Shown: positions 8,856-17,508 of the stretch, piece after piece
Layout of the letters: each line of letters opens with the position of its first letter
Position numbering within the stretch: position 1 is the stretch's first letter
DNA from: Falsirhodobacter halotolerans
GTDB taxonomy: Bacteria > Pseudomonadota > Alphaproteobacteria > Rhodobacterales > Rhodobacteraceae
Direction: 5' to 3'
NCBI RefSeq assembly: GCF_022899245.1
Contig: NZ_JALJAZ010000001.1
Coordinates: 1,826,001 to 1,890,000, forward strand
DNA: 64,000 bases
Notes under the pieces: model-generated
Seen by the model: the letters and a program-made list of their open reading frames with translations, nothing else
Database searches by the model: none
What the model was told of the DNA's origin: nothing
Made by a program: the position numbers and the translations under genes

Positions 8856-8872
8856 GGGCTTTCCCTCTTGTC

Positions 8873-10276
8873 TCAAAAGGTCGGCTGAAGGGGCCGGAAC
8901 TGGAATGGCGGGGTTGGGATGGTCGAGAGGCCCTTGGCCTGCAACGCCGCCTCGGCCTCGGGCGGGCAGAGGATCGTCGCCCCCTGCCCCACCACCACGC
9001 CGTCGCGCAGAATCGGCTGGCCGCCGCCGAAGCTGGACACCGCCCGCCGCCGCGCAAGGTCGATCAGCGTGATGTCGGCATCCGCGCCCACCCCCAGATG
9101 CCCCTTGGTGGGCAGGCCCATCATCCGCGCCGGCTCCACCGAGGTTTTCACCACGAAGTCGGCCAAGGTCAGCGCGTTCAACGCCACCAGCGCCAGCCCG
9201 CGATCGCACAGGTCGTTGCGCGGAATGCCACCGCCATCGGTGGCCAGCGCGTCGATGGCAAAGCGCCCGTTGGCCCGTTTCATGACCGCCAGATTGATCC
9301 GCGCCTCGGGCGGGTTGACGTGGAAACTGCACCCGATGTCGGTTTCCGCCGCGCGAAAGGCCTCCAGCGCCGCCTCGCCCACGGCCAGATGGTTTTCCCC
9401 GTCCCGCAGCATGTGGACATGCGCCCACCCGGCCAGGATCGCGGCCTCCATCCCCTTGGCAGTCGGATCGAACCCGCCCTTGACCAGATTGCGCTGCGTC
9501 GCCACGCTTTCGGGAATGCCGTTCGCGCATTTGGCGGAATTGCCATTGAACGGCGCAAGATAGCTTTCGGACCAGATGTTGGGATGCGCCTCCAGCAGGT
9601 CGCACGCCTCCCGCGTTTCGGTCAGGATGTGATCCTGGGTGCCGCGGACATAGGCGTTCACATGCGGCAGATGCAGCGGATGGCCCGCCGCCAGATCGAC
9701 CGCCTGGCGCAGGCCGCGCATGTCCTGCGGCGTGTCCAGCGTCCCTGCGTGAAAGGCCACATGCGCGCCTTCGTCGGCGCACAGCGCGATGACGCGGGCC
9801 GTCGCCTCGGCCGTCAGGGGGAAATGGCCGCCCAGAACCTTCAGGCCGATGGCCCCTTCGGCGCGGGCGCGGGCCAGATGGTCGCGCAGTTCGTCGGTCA
9901 GGGGGTTGGCGGTGTCCACCGTATGGCCGGGGCGGACATAATCGATGCAGGCCAGCGTCAGGCCCGTGCCGTGACGCGCCGCCAGATCCATGACCGAGGC
10001 CACCGGCCCCGCCATGTCCAGCGCCGTCGTCACCCCCGCCCGCGCCAGCATCCGGTGGCCCGCCGCCCCGCCCAGCCAGGACGACAGGTGGACATGCGTG
10101 TCGATGATGCCGGGCAGGATGTGCAGGCCGGACGCATCCACCTCCTCCCGCGCGGGGCCGAGGGAATGACCCACCGCCGCGATCCGCCCCCCGTCGATCG
10201 CGATGTCGAACACGCCGTCGCGGGTGTTGACGGGGTCGGTCACATGACCGCCGCGCAGGATCACATCATGCGGCAT
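8873..10276 (-). CDS. Amidohydrolase / hydantoinase-like cyclic amidase
   Basis: The 467-residue protein begins with the usual small beta domain (MPHDVILRGGHVTDPVN, then GIIDTHVHLSSW) containing the HxH metal motif, and has IGLKVLGGHF, where the Lys may be the carboxylated bridging residue, then HAG and DALATDGGG with the metal-binding Asp. The C-terminal part returns to the small domain (GHLGVGADADITLIDLARRR). It belongs to the metal-dependent amidohydrolase superfamily that includes dihydroorotase, D-hydantoinase and imidases. It overlaps the ATPase gene upstream by 11 bp and precedes the N-carbamoylase. From that pairing I infer ring opening of a hydantoin or similar cyclic amide to an N-carbamoyl product. 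Exact substrate unknown. Confidence 0.8.
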   Translation of the reverse strand: MPHDVILRGGHVTDPVNTRDGVFDIAIDGGRIAAVGHSLGPAREEVDASGLHILPGIIDTHVHLSSWLGGAAGHRMLARAGVTTALDMAGPVASVMDLAARHGTGLTLACIDYVRPGHTVDTANPLTDELRDHLARARAEGAIGLKVLGGHFPLTAEATARVIALCADEGAHVAFHAGTLDTPQDMRGLRQAVDLAAGHPLHLPHVNAYVRGTQDHILTETREACDLLEAHPNIWSESYLAPFNGNSAKCANGIPESVATQRNLVKGGFDPTAKGMEAAILAGWAHVHMLRDGENHLAVGEAALEAFRAAETDIGCSFHVNPPEARINLAVMKRANGRFAIDALATDGGGIPRNDLCDRGLALVALNALTLADFVVKTSVEPARMMGLPTKGHLGVGADADITLIDLARRRAVSSFGGGQPILRDGVVVGQGATILCPPEAEAALQAKGLSTIPTPPFQFRPLQPTF

Positions 10277-12074
10277 CGGGTGTCTCCATCACCAGATGAT
10301 CGGGGCCGACCTGCCGCCACTGGCGGACGGGCGGCACATAATCGGCGGCGCGGACCGCGCTGCGGATTTCGCCCGCGGGGGGCCGCATCTGCCCGCGCCG
10401 TGCGGGGTCGGGTTGCGGCACGGCGGCGATCAGCTTTTGCGTATAGGGGTGCTGCGGATTGTCAAACACCGCCGCGCGGGGACCGATCTCCACGATCTCG
10501 CCCAGATACATGACGGCGACGCGGTGGCTCATCCGTTCAACCACGGCCATGTCGTGGCTGATGAACAGATAAGCCACGCCCAGACGGTCCTGAAGGTCCA
10601 GCATCAGGTTCGACACCTGCGCCTTGATTGACGCATCCAACGCCGACACCGCCTCATCCGCGATGATGACCTTCGGCTCCAATGCCAGCGCGCGGGCGAT
10701 GGAGATGCGCTGGCGTTGCCCGCCAGAAAATTCATGGGGGAAACGAGTGGCAACCTCGGGCGGCAGGCCGACCTTTTGCAACAGGTCGGCAACGTGATCC
10801 TTGACTTCGGCCCGCCGCGCCATGCCGTGAACCAGAAGCGGTTCGGCAATCGCGGCGCCGATACTGCGGCGGGGGTTCAGACTGGCGAAGGGGTCCTGGA
10901 AGATCATCTGCACGCGGCGGAAGCTTTCGCGGCTGCGCACGCCCGCGCCCAGAAGCACATCCTCGCCATCCACGAAGACCGAGCCGGAATTGGCGGGCGT
11001 CAGGCGCATGATCGACCGGCCCGTCGTGGATTTGCCGCAGCCGGATTCGCCCACCAGCGACAGGGTCTCGCCCGGATGCAAACGGAAGCTCACATTCTCC
11101 ACCGCGTGGACGCGCGCGGCCACCCGCACGAACCCGCTCGAGATGTCGAAGCGCGTCGTCAGGTTGCACACATCCAGAACGGGGCGGCGGGTGTCCACCG
11201 TGTCACGGGTGGCGGGTTGGTCGGCCACCACGCCCGTGACCGGATCGGCCACCCAAAAGCGCGCGGGCAGACGCGTGCCCGACAATTGCCCCAGTTTCGG
11301 GATCGCGGACAAAAGCGCGCGGGAATAGGGATGGGCGGGCGCTGCGAAGACCTGCGCGGTGGGGCCAGTTTCCACCACGTCGCCGCGGAACATGACGACG
11401 GTGCGGTCGGCAATCTCGGCCACCACGCCCATGTCATGGGTGATGAACAGGACGGCCATGTCTTCTTCGGCCTGAAGATCGCGGATGATCTCCAAGATCT
11501 GCGCCTGAATGGTCACGTCCAGTGCGGTCGTAGGTTCGTCGGCGATCAACAGCTTCGGCTTGCAGGCCAGCGCCATCGCGATCATCACCCGCTGCCGCAT
11601 CCCGCCCGACAGCTTGTGCGGATATTCCGCCAGACGCCCGGCGGCGGAGGGGATGCGCACCCGCTCCAGCAGCCGCACCGCTTCGGCCTTTGCCTCCGCC
11701 GCCGTCATATTGCGGTGGTGGACCAGCACCTCGGTCAACTGTTCGCCGATGGTCAGGACAGGATTGAGGCTGGTCATCGGCTCTTGGAAGATGATCCCGA
11801 TCTCGTTGCCGCGCACCTTCGTCATCTCCGTCGCAGACAGGTCCAGCAGGTTGCGGCCGTTCAGATGGATCTCCCCCTCCAGCTTCGTTCGCCCGGCCTG
11901 ATGCAGTTGCAGGATCGACAGCGCCGTCACGCTTTTGCCCGAGCCGCTTTCGCCGACGATGGCGACGGTTTCCCCGGGCATCACGTCGAAGCCGACATTG
12001 CGGACGGTGGGGTTCCAGCCGTCCCGCGTCTTGAACGACACGGTCAGGTCCTTGATCGACAGGATCGGTTGCAT
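10266..12074 (-). CDS. Dipeptide-type ABC transporter, fused double ATP-binding protein
   Basis: The 602-residue protein contains two complete ABC cassettes, as in GsiA. The first has Walker A GESGSGKS, signature LSGGMRQRV and Walker B LLIADEPTTALD. The second has Walker A GESGCGKST, signature FSGGQRQRI and Walker B VIIADEAVSALD; its E-to-A variation at the first Walker B position after D is normal spacing and not catalytic loss. It corresponds to DppD and DppF joined. ATG at 12072-12074 overlaps the stop of the permease gene. It should energise the two permeases at 12074 and 12934. Confidence 0.93.
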   Translation of the reverse strand: MQPILSIKDLTVSFKTRDGWNPTVRNVGFDVMPGETVAIVGESGSGKSVTALSILQLHQAGRTKLEGEIHLNGRNLLDLSATEMTKVRGNEIGIIFQEPMTSLNPVLTIGEQLTEVLVHHRNMTAAEAKAEAVRLLERVRIPSAAGRLAEYPHKLSGGMRQRVMIAMALACKPKLLIADEPTTALDVTIQAQILEIIRDLQAEEDMAVLFITHDMGVVAEIADRTVVMFRGDVVETGPTAQVFAAPAHPYSRALLSAIPKLGQLSGTRLPARFWVADPVTGVVADQPATRDTVDTRRPVLDVCNLTTRFDISSGFVRVAARVHAVENVSFRLHPGETLSLVGESGCGKSTTGRSIMRLTPANSGSVFVDGEDVLLGAGVRSRESFRRVQMIFQDPFASLNPRRSIGAAIAEPLLVHGMARRAEVKDHVADLLQKVGLPPEVATRFPHEFSGGQRQRISIARALALEPKVIIADEAVSALDASIKAQVSNLMLDLQDRLGVAYLFISHDMAVVERMSHRVAVMYLGEIVEIGPRAAVFDNPQHPYTQKLIAAVPQPDPARRGQMRPPAGEIRSAVRAADYVPPVRQWRQVGPDHLVMETPDAA

Positions 12075-12937
12075 CACAGGTCCTTTGCCAGACGGGGGTC
12101 GACCAGATCGCGCAGCCCGTCGCCCAAAATCTGCAACGACAGCACCGCGAACACGATGGCGAGGCCGGGGAAATACATGAGCCACGGGGCCGAGCTGATA
12201 TATTCGCGCCCCGTCGACAGCATCGTGCCCCATGTCGGCACGTCGGGCGACGCGCCCACCCCAAGGAAGGACAACGACGCTTCGGCGAGCATGGCGGAGG
12301 CGAAGATGAACGTCGCCTGCACCAGAATGGGAGAGGCAAGGTTCACCAGCACATGGCCCGACAGGATGCGCCATGTGGGAATGCCCATGGACTTCGCCGC
12401 CTCGATATACGGCAGTTCGCGCAGGACCAGCGTCGTTCCCCGCACCACCCGTGCCAGACGCGGAGTGTAGGTCACACCCAGTGCAAGGATCACGTTCGTC
12501 AGCGATCCGCCAAGGGCCGCCACCAGCGCGATGGCCAGCAGAATGTCGGGAAACGCCATCATCGCATCCAGAAACCGCGAGATCACGGCATCGAGCTTGC
12601 GGAAATAACCCGCAAGGATACCCATGATGATCCCCGCAACACCGGCAAACACGACGACGGCGGCACTGACCAACAGCGACACGCGGCCTGCATAAATCGC
12701 GCGGGACAGCACGTCGCGCCCGAATTCGTCGGTGCCGAAGGGATGTGCAAAGCTGGGGTCTTTGAAGCGGTTCACTATAGACAGTTTGTCGGGATCATAA
12801 GGTGCAACCCACGGCGCGAAGATCGCGGCCAAAGCGATGATGGTCAGCACGATGGCCGCCACCAGCACGGTCCGGTTGCGGAACAGGCGACGCAGCACGT
12901 CGAAACGGAGGGCGGAGGTCTGGATGGCTGCGGTCAC
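12074..12937 (-). CDS. ABC transporter permease, DppC/GsiD-like
   Basis: The 287-residue protein has a DppC-type N-terminal helix (VLVAAIVLTIIALAAIFAPWVAPYDPDKL), the extracytoplasmic loop HPFGTDEFGRDVLSR and the EAA loop YIEAAKSMGIPTWRILSGHVLVN. The start is a GTG at 12935-12937 in a GTGA overlap with the stop of the preceding permease gene. Longer upstream versions would read through that gene. It forms the inner-membrane channel with the DppB homologue. Confidence 0.92.
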   Translation of the reverse strand: MTAAIQTSALRFDVLRRLFRNRTVLVAAIVLTIIALAAIFAPWVAPYDPDKLSIVNRFKDPSFAHPFGTDEFGRDVLSRAIYAGRVSLLVSAAVVVFAGVAGIIMGILAGYFRKLDAVISRFLDAMMAFPDILLAIALVAALGGSLTNVILALGVTYTPRLARVVRGTTLVLRELPYIEAAKSMGIPTWRILSGHVLVNLASPILVQATFIFASAMLAEASLSFLGVGASPDVPTWGTMLSTGREYISSAPWLMYFPGLAIVFAVLSLQILGDGLRDLVDPRLAKDL

Positions 12938-13884
12938 AGGCGCACCCGCGGATCGACGAGGATATAGAGCATGTCCACCAGAAAGTTGATCAGAACATAG
13001 ACGCCAGCTACCATCAGCAGCGTGCCCTGAATGACGGGGTAATCGCGGCGCATCACGGCGTTCACGGTCAAGTTGCCGATGCCGGGCAGGCCGAACACCG
13101 TCTCCGTCACCACCGCGCCGGAAATCAGCAGCGCGACCGACAGGCCAACGACGGTGATGATCGGGATCAGCGCGTTCTTCAGCGCGTGGCGCATCACGAC
13201 GCGCTTTTCGATCATCCCCTTGGCGCGGGCGGTGCGGATGTAATCCTCCGACAGCACGTCCAGCATCGCCGCGCGGGTGAACCGCAGGATCAGTGCCGAG
13301 TTGACCACCCCAAGCGCCACGGCGGGCAGCACAAGATGACCCATCCGCGTGGCGAAACTCGCCCCCGGCCCGCCATAGCCGGAGGTCGGAAACCATCCCA
13401 AAGACACGGCTAAGGTCTGAATCAGGATCAGCCCCAGCCAGAAGCTGGGCACCGAAGACGCCAGCATCGACACGCCGACCGCGATCTGGTCGATCACCGA
13501 CCCGCGTTTGTAGGCGGAGATGATCCCCACCGGCAGCGCGATGGCCACCGCGATCAGGATGGCGAACAGGGTCAGGAAAAACGTCGTCTCGGCGCTGTTC
13601 GCGATGGCGTCCAGAACCGGCACGCCTAGAAAGATCGACTGCCCCAGATCGCCGCGCAGGGCGTCGAAGACATAGCTTGCGTATTGTTCGATGATCGGAC
13701 GATCAAGGCCCATCTGCGTGCGCAGATCGGCGATGTCCTGCACCGTCGCCTGATCGCCCAAAATCATAGCGGCGGGATCGCCCGGCGTCAGCCGGACGAT
13801 CACGAAGGTCACGGTGACAATCGCCAGCATCACCACCAGCATCCCGCCCACGCGCCGAAGAATGACGGATGTCACCGAATTCAT
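12934..13884 (-). CDS. ABC transporter permease, DppB/GsiC-like
   Basis: The 316-residue protein starts MNSVTSVILRRVGGMLVVML and carries the DppB signature RLTPGDPA and the EAA loop YIRTARAKGMIEKRVVMRHALKN. Six membrane helices are expected. The ATG at 13882-13884 is chosen; a TTG directly upstream (13885-13887) abuts the stop of the SBP gene and could serve instead. The downstream permease overlaps it by 4 bp. Confidence 0.92.
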   Translation of the reverse strand: MNSVTSVILRRVGGMLVVMLAIVTVTFVIVRLTPGDPAAMILGDQATVQDIADLRTQMGLDRPIIEQYASYVFDALRGDLGQSIFLGVPVLDAIANSAETTFFLTLFAILIAVAIALPVGIISAYKRGSVIDQIAVGVSMLASSVPSFWLGLILIQTLAVSLGWFPTSGYGGPGASFATRMGHLVLPAVALGVVNSALILRFTRAAMLDVLSEDYIRTARAKGMIEKRVVMRHALKNALIPIITVVGLSVALLISGAVVTETVFGLPGIGNLTVNAVMRRDYPVIQGTLLMVAGVYVLINFLVDMLYILVDPRVRL

Positions 13885-13887
13885 CAA

Positions 13888-15411
13888 TCAGTTCCCGACC
13901 GAGACGTTCCAGAAGAACGGCCAGACTGCAGGCTCCAGCCCCTCAAGTTTGGTGCTGGCCGCCGACAGGCTGTTGAAATCGCCCACCTTAAAAATCGGCA
14001 TGTCGGCGAAGAACTGTGCTTGCAGCGCGGCGGCGGCGTCAGCCTGCGCGTCGTCGCCCACGGCCCCGAGATAGGTGGCCAGGGCGGCATCCTTACCCTC
14101 CCCCTCATACCAGCCGGGATAAGCGGCGGTGAAAGTGTTGTGCATCGACGGGTCCGGCGGAAAGACCGAATTGGTGATGAAGATGTCCCACGCCGCCGGA
14201 TCGCCGCGCCGCGAGGTCAGCGTTGCCCAGTCGGATACCTGAAGTTCGACGGCAAAGCCCGCCATTTCCAGATAGACCTCGGCCACCTGCGCCATCTTGT
14301 AATTGAATTCGTATTGCCGCGTGGTCAGGATGCGCAGGGGCGTGCCGTCATAACCCGCCTCCTCCAGCAACTCTGCCGCCCGCTCCATGTCGCCTTCGGA
14401 CGGGATGTCCATCCCCGCGTCGGAATACCATGTGCTGGATTCCGGGAACAACGCGCCGTTCACCGTGAAGAATTCGGGATTGTCGAAGGCCGCCGCCATC
14501 AGATCGTCGGAGTTCAGCGCGTTTGCCACGGCCTGACGGATGCGCGGATCGGTCAGCACGCCTTCCTTCATATTCATGTTGAGCGACATCCAGCCCGAGT
14601 CCTTCAGGACCACCGGCTCGGCCACGCCGGATGCCTCCAGCCGGTCATAGGCGCTGATGGGCAGACTGTCGGCATAATCGTATTGACCGGCCAGAATGCC
14701 TTCAACGCGGGTGTTGGCGTCGGGAACGGGGGTGAAGATCAGTTGCTCGACCATCGCCTCGCGCGAGCCGGCATAGCCATTGGCGTCGCCTTCGGGCGAG
14801 GTGTAGCCCTTGAACGCCCGCAGGTCGATATATTGGTCGGGGCGGCGTTCCTGAAGGCGGAAGGGACCGGTGCCCACGAATTCCACCAGCGGATCGGCCA
14901 GCGTGCTTTCCGGCATGATGACGGAATACTGGCTGAGCATGGCGACAAGCGGGGCGAACCGCTCGTTCAAACGGATGGTCACCTCATGATCGCCGGTCGG
15001 TTCGATGGCGTCGATATAGGCGGCGGCCGCCTTGCCCTTGGAGTTGACGGTCGTCCAGCGCGTCAGCGAGGCGGCCACGTCCTGCGCGGTCATCGGCGCG
15101 TCGTTGTGGAAAGTCACGTCGTCGCGGAGGGCGATGACATAGGTCAGGCCGTCTTCCGACACTTCGGGCATCGCCGCGGCCAGAAGCGGCTTTGCCACGT
15201 CCGCCGCATCAAGTGCGAACAGCGTCTCGAACATATGCTGCGTGATTTCCTGCACGAGGATCACGGGGGAAAGCTGCACATCCAGCGTGGCCGGTTCTCC
15301 GATCGTCGCCACGGTCAGCTTCGATCCGGCGGGCGGTGCCGCCCAGGCAAAGGTCGAAGTTCCGATCAGAAGGGCCGCTGTAAGCGCACCGGCCTTGGAA
15401 ATAGTGGTCAT
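13888..15411 (-). CDS. ABC transporter substrate-binding protein, SBP_bac_5 family
   Basis: This is the first gene of the leftward operon. It encodes 507 residues with a signal peptide (AGALTAALLIGTSTFAWAA) and a DppA/OppA-like fold: TIGEPATLDVQL, YVIALRDDVTFHNDAPMTAQDV and GTGPFRLQERRPDQYIDL are the usual landmarks. The ATG at 15409-15411 has GGGGAAGA upstream. In peptide-type importers this protein defines specificity; the neighbouring cyclic amidohydrolase and carbamoylase suggest cyclic amides, carbamoylated amino acids or modified peptides. A LysR-type dyad lies about 105 bp upstream. Confidence 0.92.
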   Translation of the reverse strand: MTTISKAGALTAALLIGTSTFAWAAPPAGSKLTVATIGEPATLDVQLSPVILVQEITQHMFETLFALDAADVAKPLLAAAMPEVSEDGLTYVIALRDDVTFHNDAPMTAQDVAASLTRWTTVNSKGKAAAAYIDAIEPTGDHEVTIRLNERFAPLVAMLSQYSVIMPESTLADPLVEFVGTGPFRLQERRPDQYIDLRAFKGYTSPEGDANGYAGSREAMVEQLIFTPVPDANTRVEGILAGQYDYADSLPISAYDRLEASGVAEPVVLKDSGWMSLNMNMKEGVLTDPRIRQAVANALNSDDLMAAAFDNPEFFTVNGALFPESSTWYSDAGMDIPSEGDMERAAELLEEAGYDGTPLRILTTRQYEFNYKMAQVAEVYLEMAGFAVELQVSDWATLTSRRGDPAAWDIFITNSVFPPDPSMHNTFTAAYPGWYEGEGKDAALATYLGAVGDDAQADAAAALQAQFFADMPIFKVGDFNSLSAASTKLEGLEPAVWPFFWNVSVGN

Positions 15412-15513
15412 GGTGTCTTCCCCTGTCACGCGGCACTGACTGCCGTCCCGAGTTTGGTGCGGCAGACACGGCAGGGCATCAACGACAAAGCCGGTTTATA
15501 TTTGAGTTAGATA

Positions 15514-15530
15514 TATAATCGCGGATTATA
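15514..15530. promoter_or_regulatory. LysR-type dyad upstream of the SBP operon
   Basis: The sequence TATAATC-GCG-GATTATA is a perfect 7-bp inverted repeat and contains a T-N11-A motif (T at 15516, A at 15528), the classical LysR recognition pattern. It lies in an AT-rich stretch about 105 bp upstream of the operon's first ATG. The operon ends with its own LysR gene, the obvious candidate ligand. The 350-bp gap 15412-15761 otherwise holds only a 40-codon frame. Confidence 0.5.
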
Positions 15531-15633
15531 TTATGCTATCACGCAGAATTTTTCATCGGCCAATGTTTTACCGCTCAAAAATGAAGCATGGTAGAGTTCG
15601 GCAGGCGATTGCGCGGCGCATCCTCAAGCGCGC

Positions 15634-15756
15634 ATGGAAAACGACATTCCCTTCTCCATTTGCCCCAACTGTGCATGGTGGCGGGACGACAATTCCATCG
15701 GTCTCTTGCGGCGCAACCGGACAAAAGATTTCCGTCTTCGACAAGACCAAGCATGA
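15634..15756 (+). CDS. Possible 40-aa protein with CPNC motif
   Basis: A short frame MENDIPFSICPNCAWWRDDN continues to a TGA at 15754-15756 and ends inside the left target duplication of the IS256-family element. The CPNC pair and the polar composition look protein-like, but no ribosome-binding site is clear. It could be a fragment. I do not recognise it. Confidence 0.22.
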   Translation: MENDIPFSICPNCAWWRDDNSIGLLRRNRTKDFRLRQDQA

Positions 15757-15761
15757 CGACG

Positions 15762-17124
15762 GATGCCGTCCCGGGACGTGGTGTAGCTCATCGTGGGCCT
15801 CGCGCTCTTTGGCGGGCCGAGCTGGTCAGTCGCTCTGCGCGGCAGGGAGGCTGACGGTGAGATCATCGCAGACAGGGGCGAGCGTTTCCAGCGTCATGTA
15901 GCGTCCGCGTTGAACGGTCCATTCCTCGGTCTGCTCCATGAGGATCGCACCGACGAGGCGGCGGATCGAAGCCTCGTTTGGGAAGATCCCAACGACATCG
16001 GTGCGCCGCTTGATCTCAGCGTTGAGGCGCTCGATCGGGTTCGTGCTGTGAAGCTTGGCGCGGTGCTGCTGGGGAAAGGTCATGTAGGCCAGCACGTCTT
16101 CCTCCGCCGTGTCCATCAACGTGGCCAGCTTCGGTATCTTGCCACGCATCTGGTCGGCCACCAGGCGCCATTGGGTCTTGGCCGCCGCGAGATCGGGCTG
16201 GGCGAATGCCGTGGCGATGAAAGCCGAGACGACGCGTCGGCTGTTCTTTCCGGCGTGGGCCAAGGCATTGCGTTGGAAGTGAACGCGACAGCGCTGCCAG
16301 GTCGTCGATAGCACTCGAGCCGTGGCGGCCTTGATGCCTTCGTGCGCATCCGAGATCACCAGCTTCACGCCAGACAGACCTCGCCGAACGAGGTCTCGGA
16401 GGAATTCGGTCCAGAAGGGCTCGGCCTCAGAGGCGCCGATCGACATGCCCAGCACCTCGCGTCGACCGTCGGTGTTCACGCCGACCGCGAGCGTGACCGC
16501 GACGGACACGATGCGTCCGCCCTGGCGCACCTTGAGATAGGTGGCGTCGATCCAGAGATAGGGCCATTCGCCCTCGATGGGGCGGGTGAGGAAGGCGTCG
16601 ACGCGCTCGTCGATCTCCTCGCAGAACCGGCTGACTTGGCTCTTCGAGATGCCAGTCCCACCCATAGCCTGAACCAGGTCATCCATGGACCGGGTCGAGA
16701 CGCCATGAACGTAGGCCTCCTGGATCACAGCCGTCAGCGCCTTCTCGACCGAGCGCCGCGGTTCCAGAAATGACGGAAAGTAAGAGCCGGTGCGCAGCCG
16801 GGGGATGCGCAGCTCGACGCTGCCGGCGCGGGTCTGCCAGTCCCGGTCGCGGTAGCCGTTGCGCTGCGCAATCCGCTCGCCGCTCTTTTCGCCGTAGTCG
16901 GCGCCCGTCTTCGTGCCGACCTCGAGCTCCATCAGCCGCTCAGCGGCGAAGCCAATCATCTCACGGAGCAGGTCGGCATCGGCACTCTTTTCCACGAGCG
17001 CGCGCAGGTCCATCATGGGCTTGGTCATCGGGTGTAGTCCTCGGTTCAGGTTGGTGGTCACAACCCGACCCTACCGAGAAACCCGATGGCCACCGCAAGC
17101 TACACCACGTCTGGGGACATCATC
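15762..17124 (-). mobile_element. IS256-family insertion sequence, copy 1 (1363 bp)
   Basis: Ends were fixed by comparison with copy 2 (18679-20041). The terminal inverted repeats are about 26 bp: the left end begins GATGCCGTCCC and continues to GACGTGGTGTAGC, and the right end read inward begins GATGATGTCCCC and also reaches GACGTGGTGTAGC. An 8-bp target duplication TGACGACG flanks it at 15754-15761 and 17125-17132. One transposase gene fills it. The two copies differ at only a couple of positions that I could see, so transposition was recent. Confidence 0.93.
15826..17028 (-). CDS. IS256-family transposase (copy 1)
   Basis: The 400-residue protein is a mutator-type transposase. The DDE residues are visible in [15 protein letters not shown] (first D), [15 protein letters not shown] (second D) and [22 protein letters not shown] (E), along with the family C-x2-H-like [11 protein letters not shown]. 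The ATG at 17026-17028 has GAGGA about 8 bp upstream; a GTG at 17059-17061 is possible. The frame is intact, so the element is probably active. Confidence 0.94.
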   Translation of the reverse strand: MTKPMMDLRALVEKSADADLLREMIGFAAERLMELEVGTKTGADYGEKSGERIAQRNGYRDRDWQTRAGSVELRIPRLRTGSYFPSFLEPRRSVEKALTAVIQEAYVHGVSTRSMDDLVQAMGGTGISKSQVSRFCEEIDERVDAFLTRPIEGEWPYLWIDATYLKVRQGGRIVSVAVTLAVGVNTDGRREVLGMSIGASEAEPFWTEFLRDLVRRGLSGVKLVISDAHEGIKAATARVLSTTWQRCRVHFQRNALAHAGKNSRRVVSAFIATAFAQPDLAAAKTQWRLVADQMRGKIPKLATLMDTAEEDVLAYMTFPQQHRAKLHSTNPIERLNAEIKRRTDVVGIFPNEASIRRLVGAILMEQTEEWTVQRGRYMTLETLAPVCDDLTVSLPAAQSD

Positions 17125-17243
17125 TGACGACGCAGCTTCCCGAATACCGTCGTCAGATTTGATCCCGTGGCCGATGAATACACATGCCTCGGTAGAAACA
17201 GGTCTAGAAGTGCTAGTGGGACATCGGCAGGGAACGTCCCGCT

Positions 17244-17414
17244 TATCCCGTGGTGCCGCCGGAGGTCGTATATGCTCTTACCGAGCTGGGCCTTGGACTG
17301 AGCAAAGCGTTCTGCGGCGTGTGGGAATGGGCGGAATCCGACCGTGAGGCGATCCTGCTCGCCTGGGCGAAGCATGCACAACGGCAAGGCCAGCAAGATA
17401 CACTTGCAGGATAG
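17244..17414 (+). pseudogene. HxlR regulator 3' fragment, duplicate of the gene at 4102
   Basis: The last 56 codons of an HxlR gene, from YPVVPPEVVYALTELGLGL to a C-terminus ending in DTLAG, closely match the 3' end of the HxlR gene at 4102-4518 with a few substitutions. The helix-turn-helix part is missing, and the DNA before 17244 is unrelated. Similarity continues downstream through 17508 and includes the dispersed repeat. This is a segmental duplicate without a start, hence non-functional. Confidence 0.8.
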
Positions 17415-17446
17415 GGGAAATTTCTGCTTCGGGTTTCGACCACCGA

Positions 17447-17508
17447 TGCGGCCGTTCGGTTAGTGCCGACCGTGAAGTCGAGATTGGGACGAAGCGGCCA
17501 TTCATTGT
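17447..17508. repeat. Dispersed intergenic repeat, copy C
   Basis: This copy matches copy A (4551) in GCGGCCGTTCGG and GAGATTGGGAC, then diverges to CATTCATTG. It lies between the hxlR fragment and the 3' end of the PRISE-like reductase gene, which it touches at 17508. Confidence 0.6.

Noticed and set aside
8919..10513. Plus-strand frames opposite the amidohydrolase
   Set aside because: Antisense shadows without ribosome-binding sites or family motifs.
10716..12470. A long plus-strand open frame (584 codons) across the ATPase and permease genes
   Set aside because: It is antisense to two well-defined ABC genes. High GC at codon position 3 leaves the opposite strand open; the sequence (runs of His, Arg and Gly) has no family character.
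13684..15510. A 608-codon plus-strand frame
   Set aside because: Antisense to the SBP and DppB genes, with the same composition artefact.
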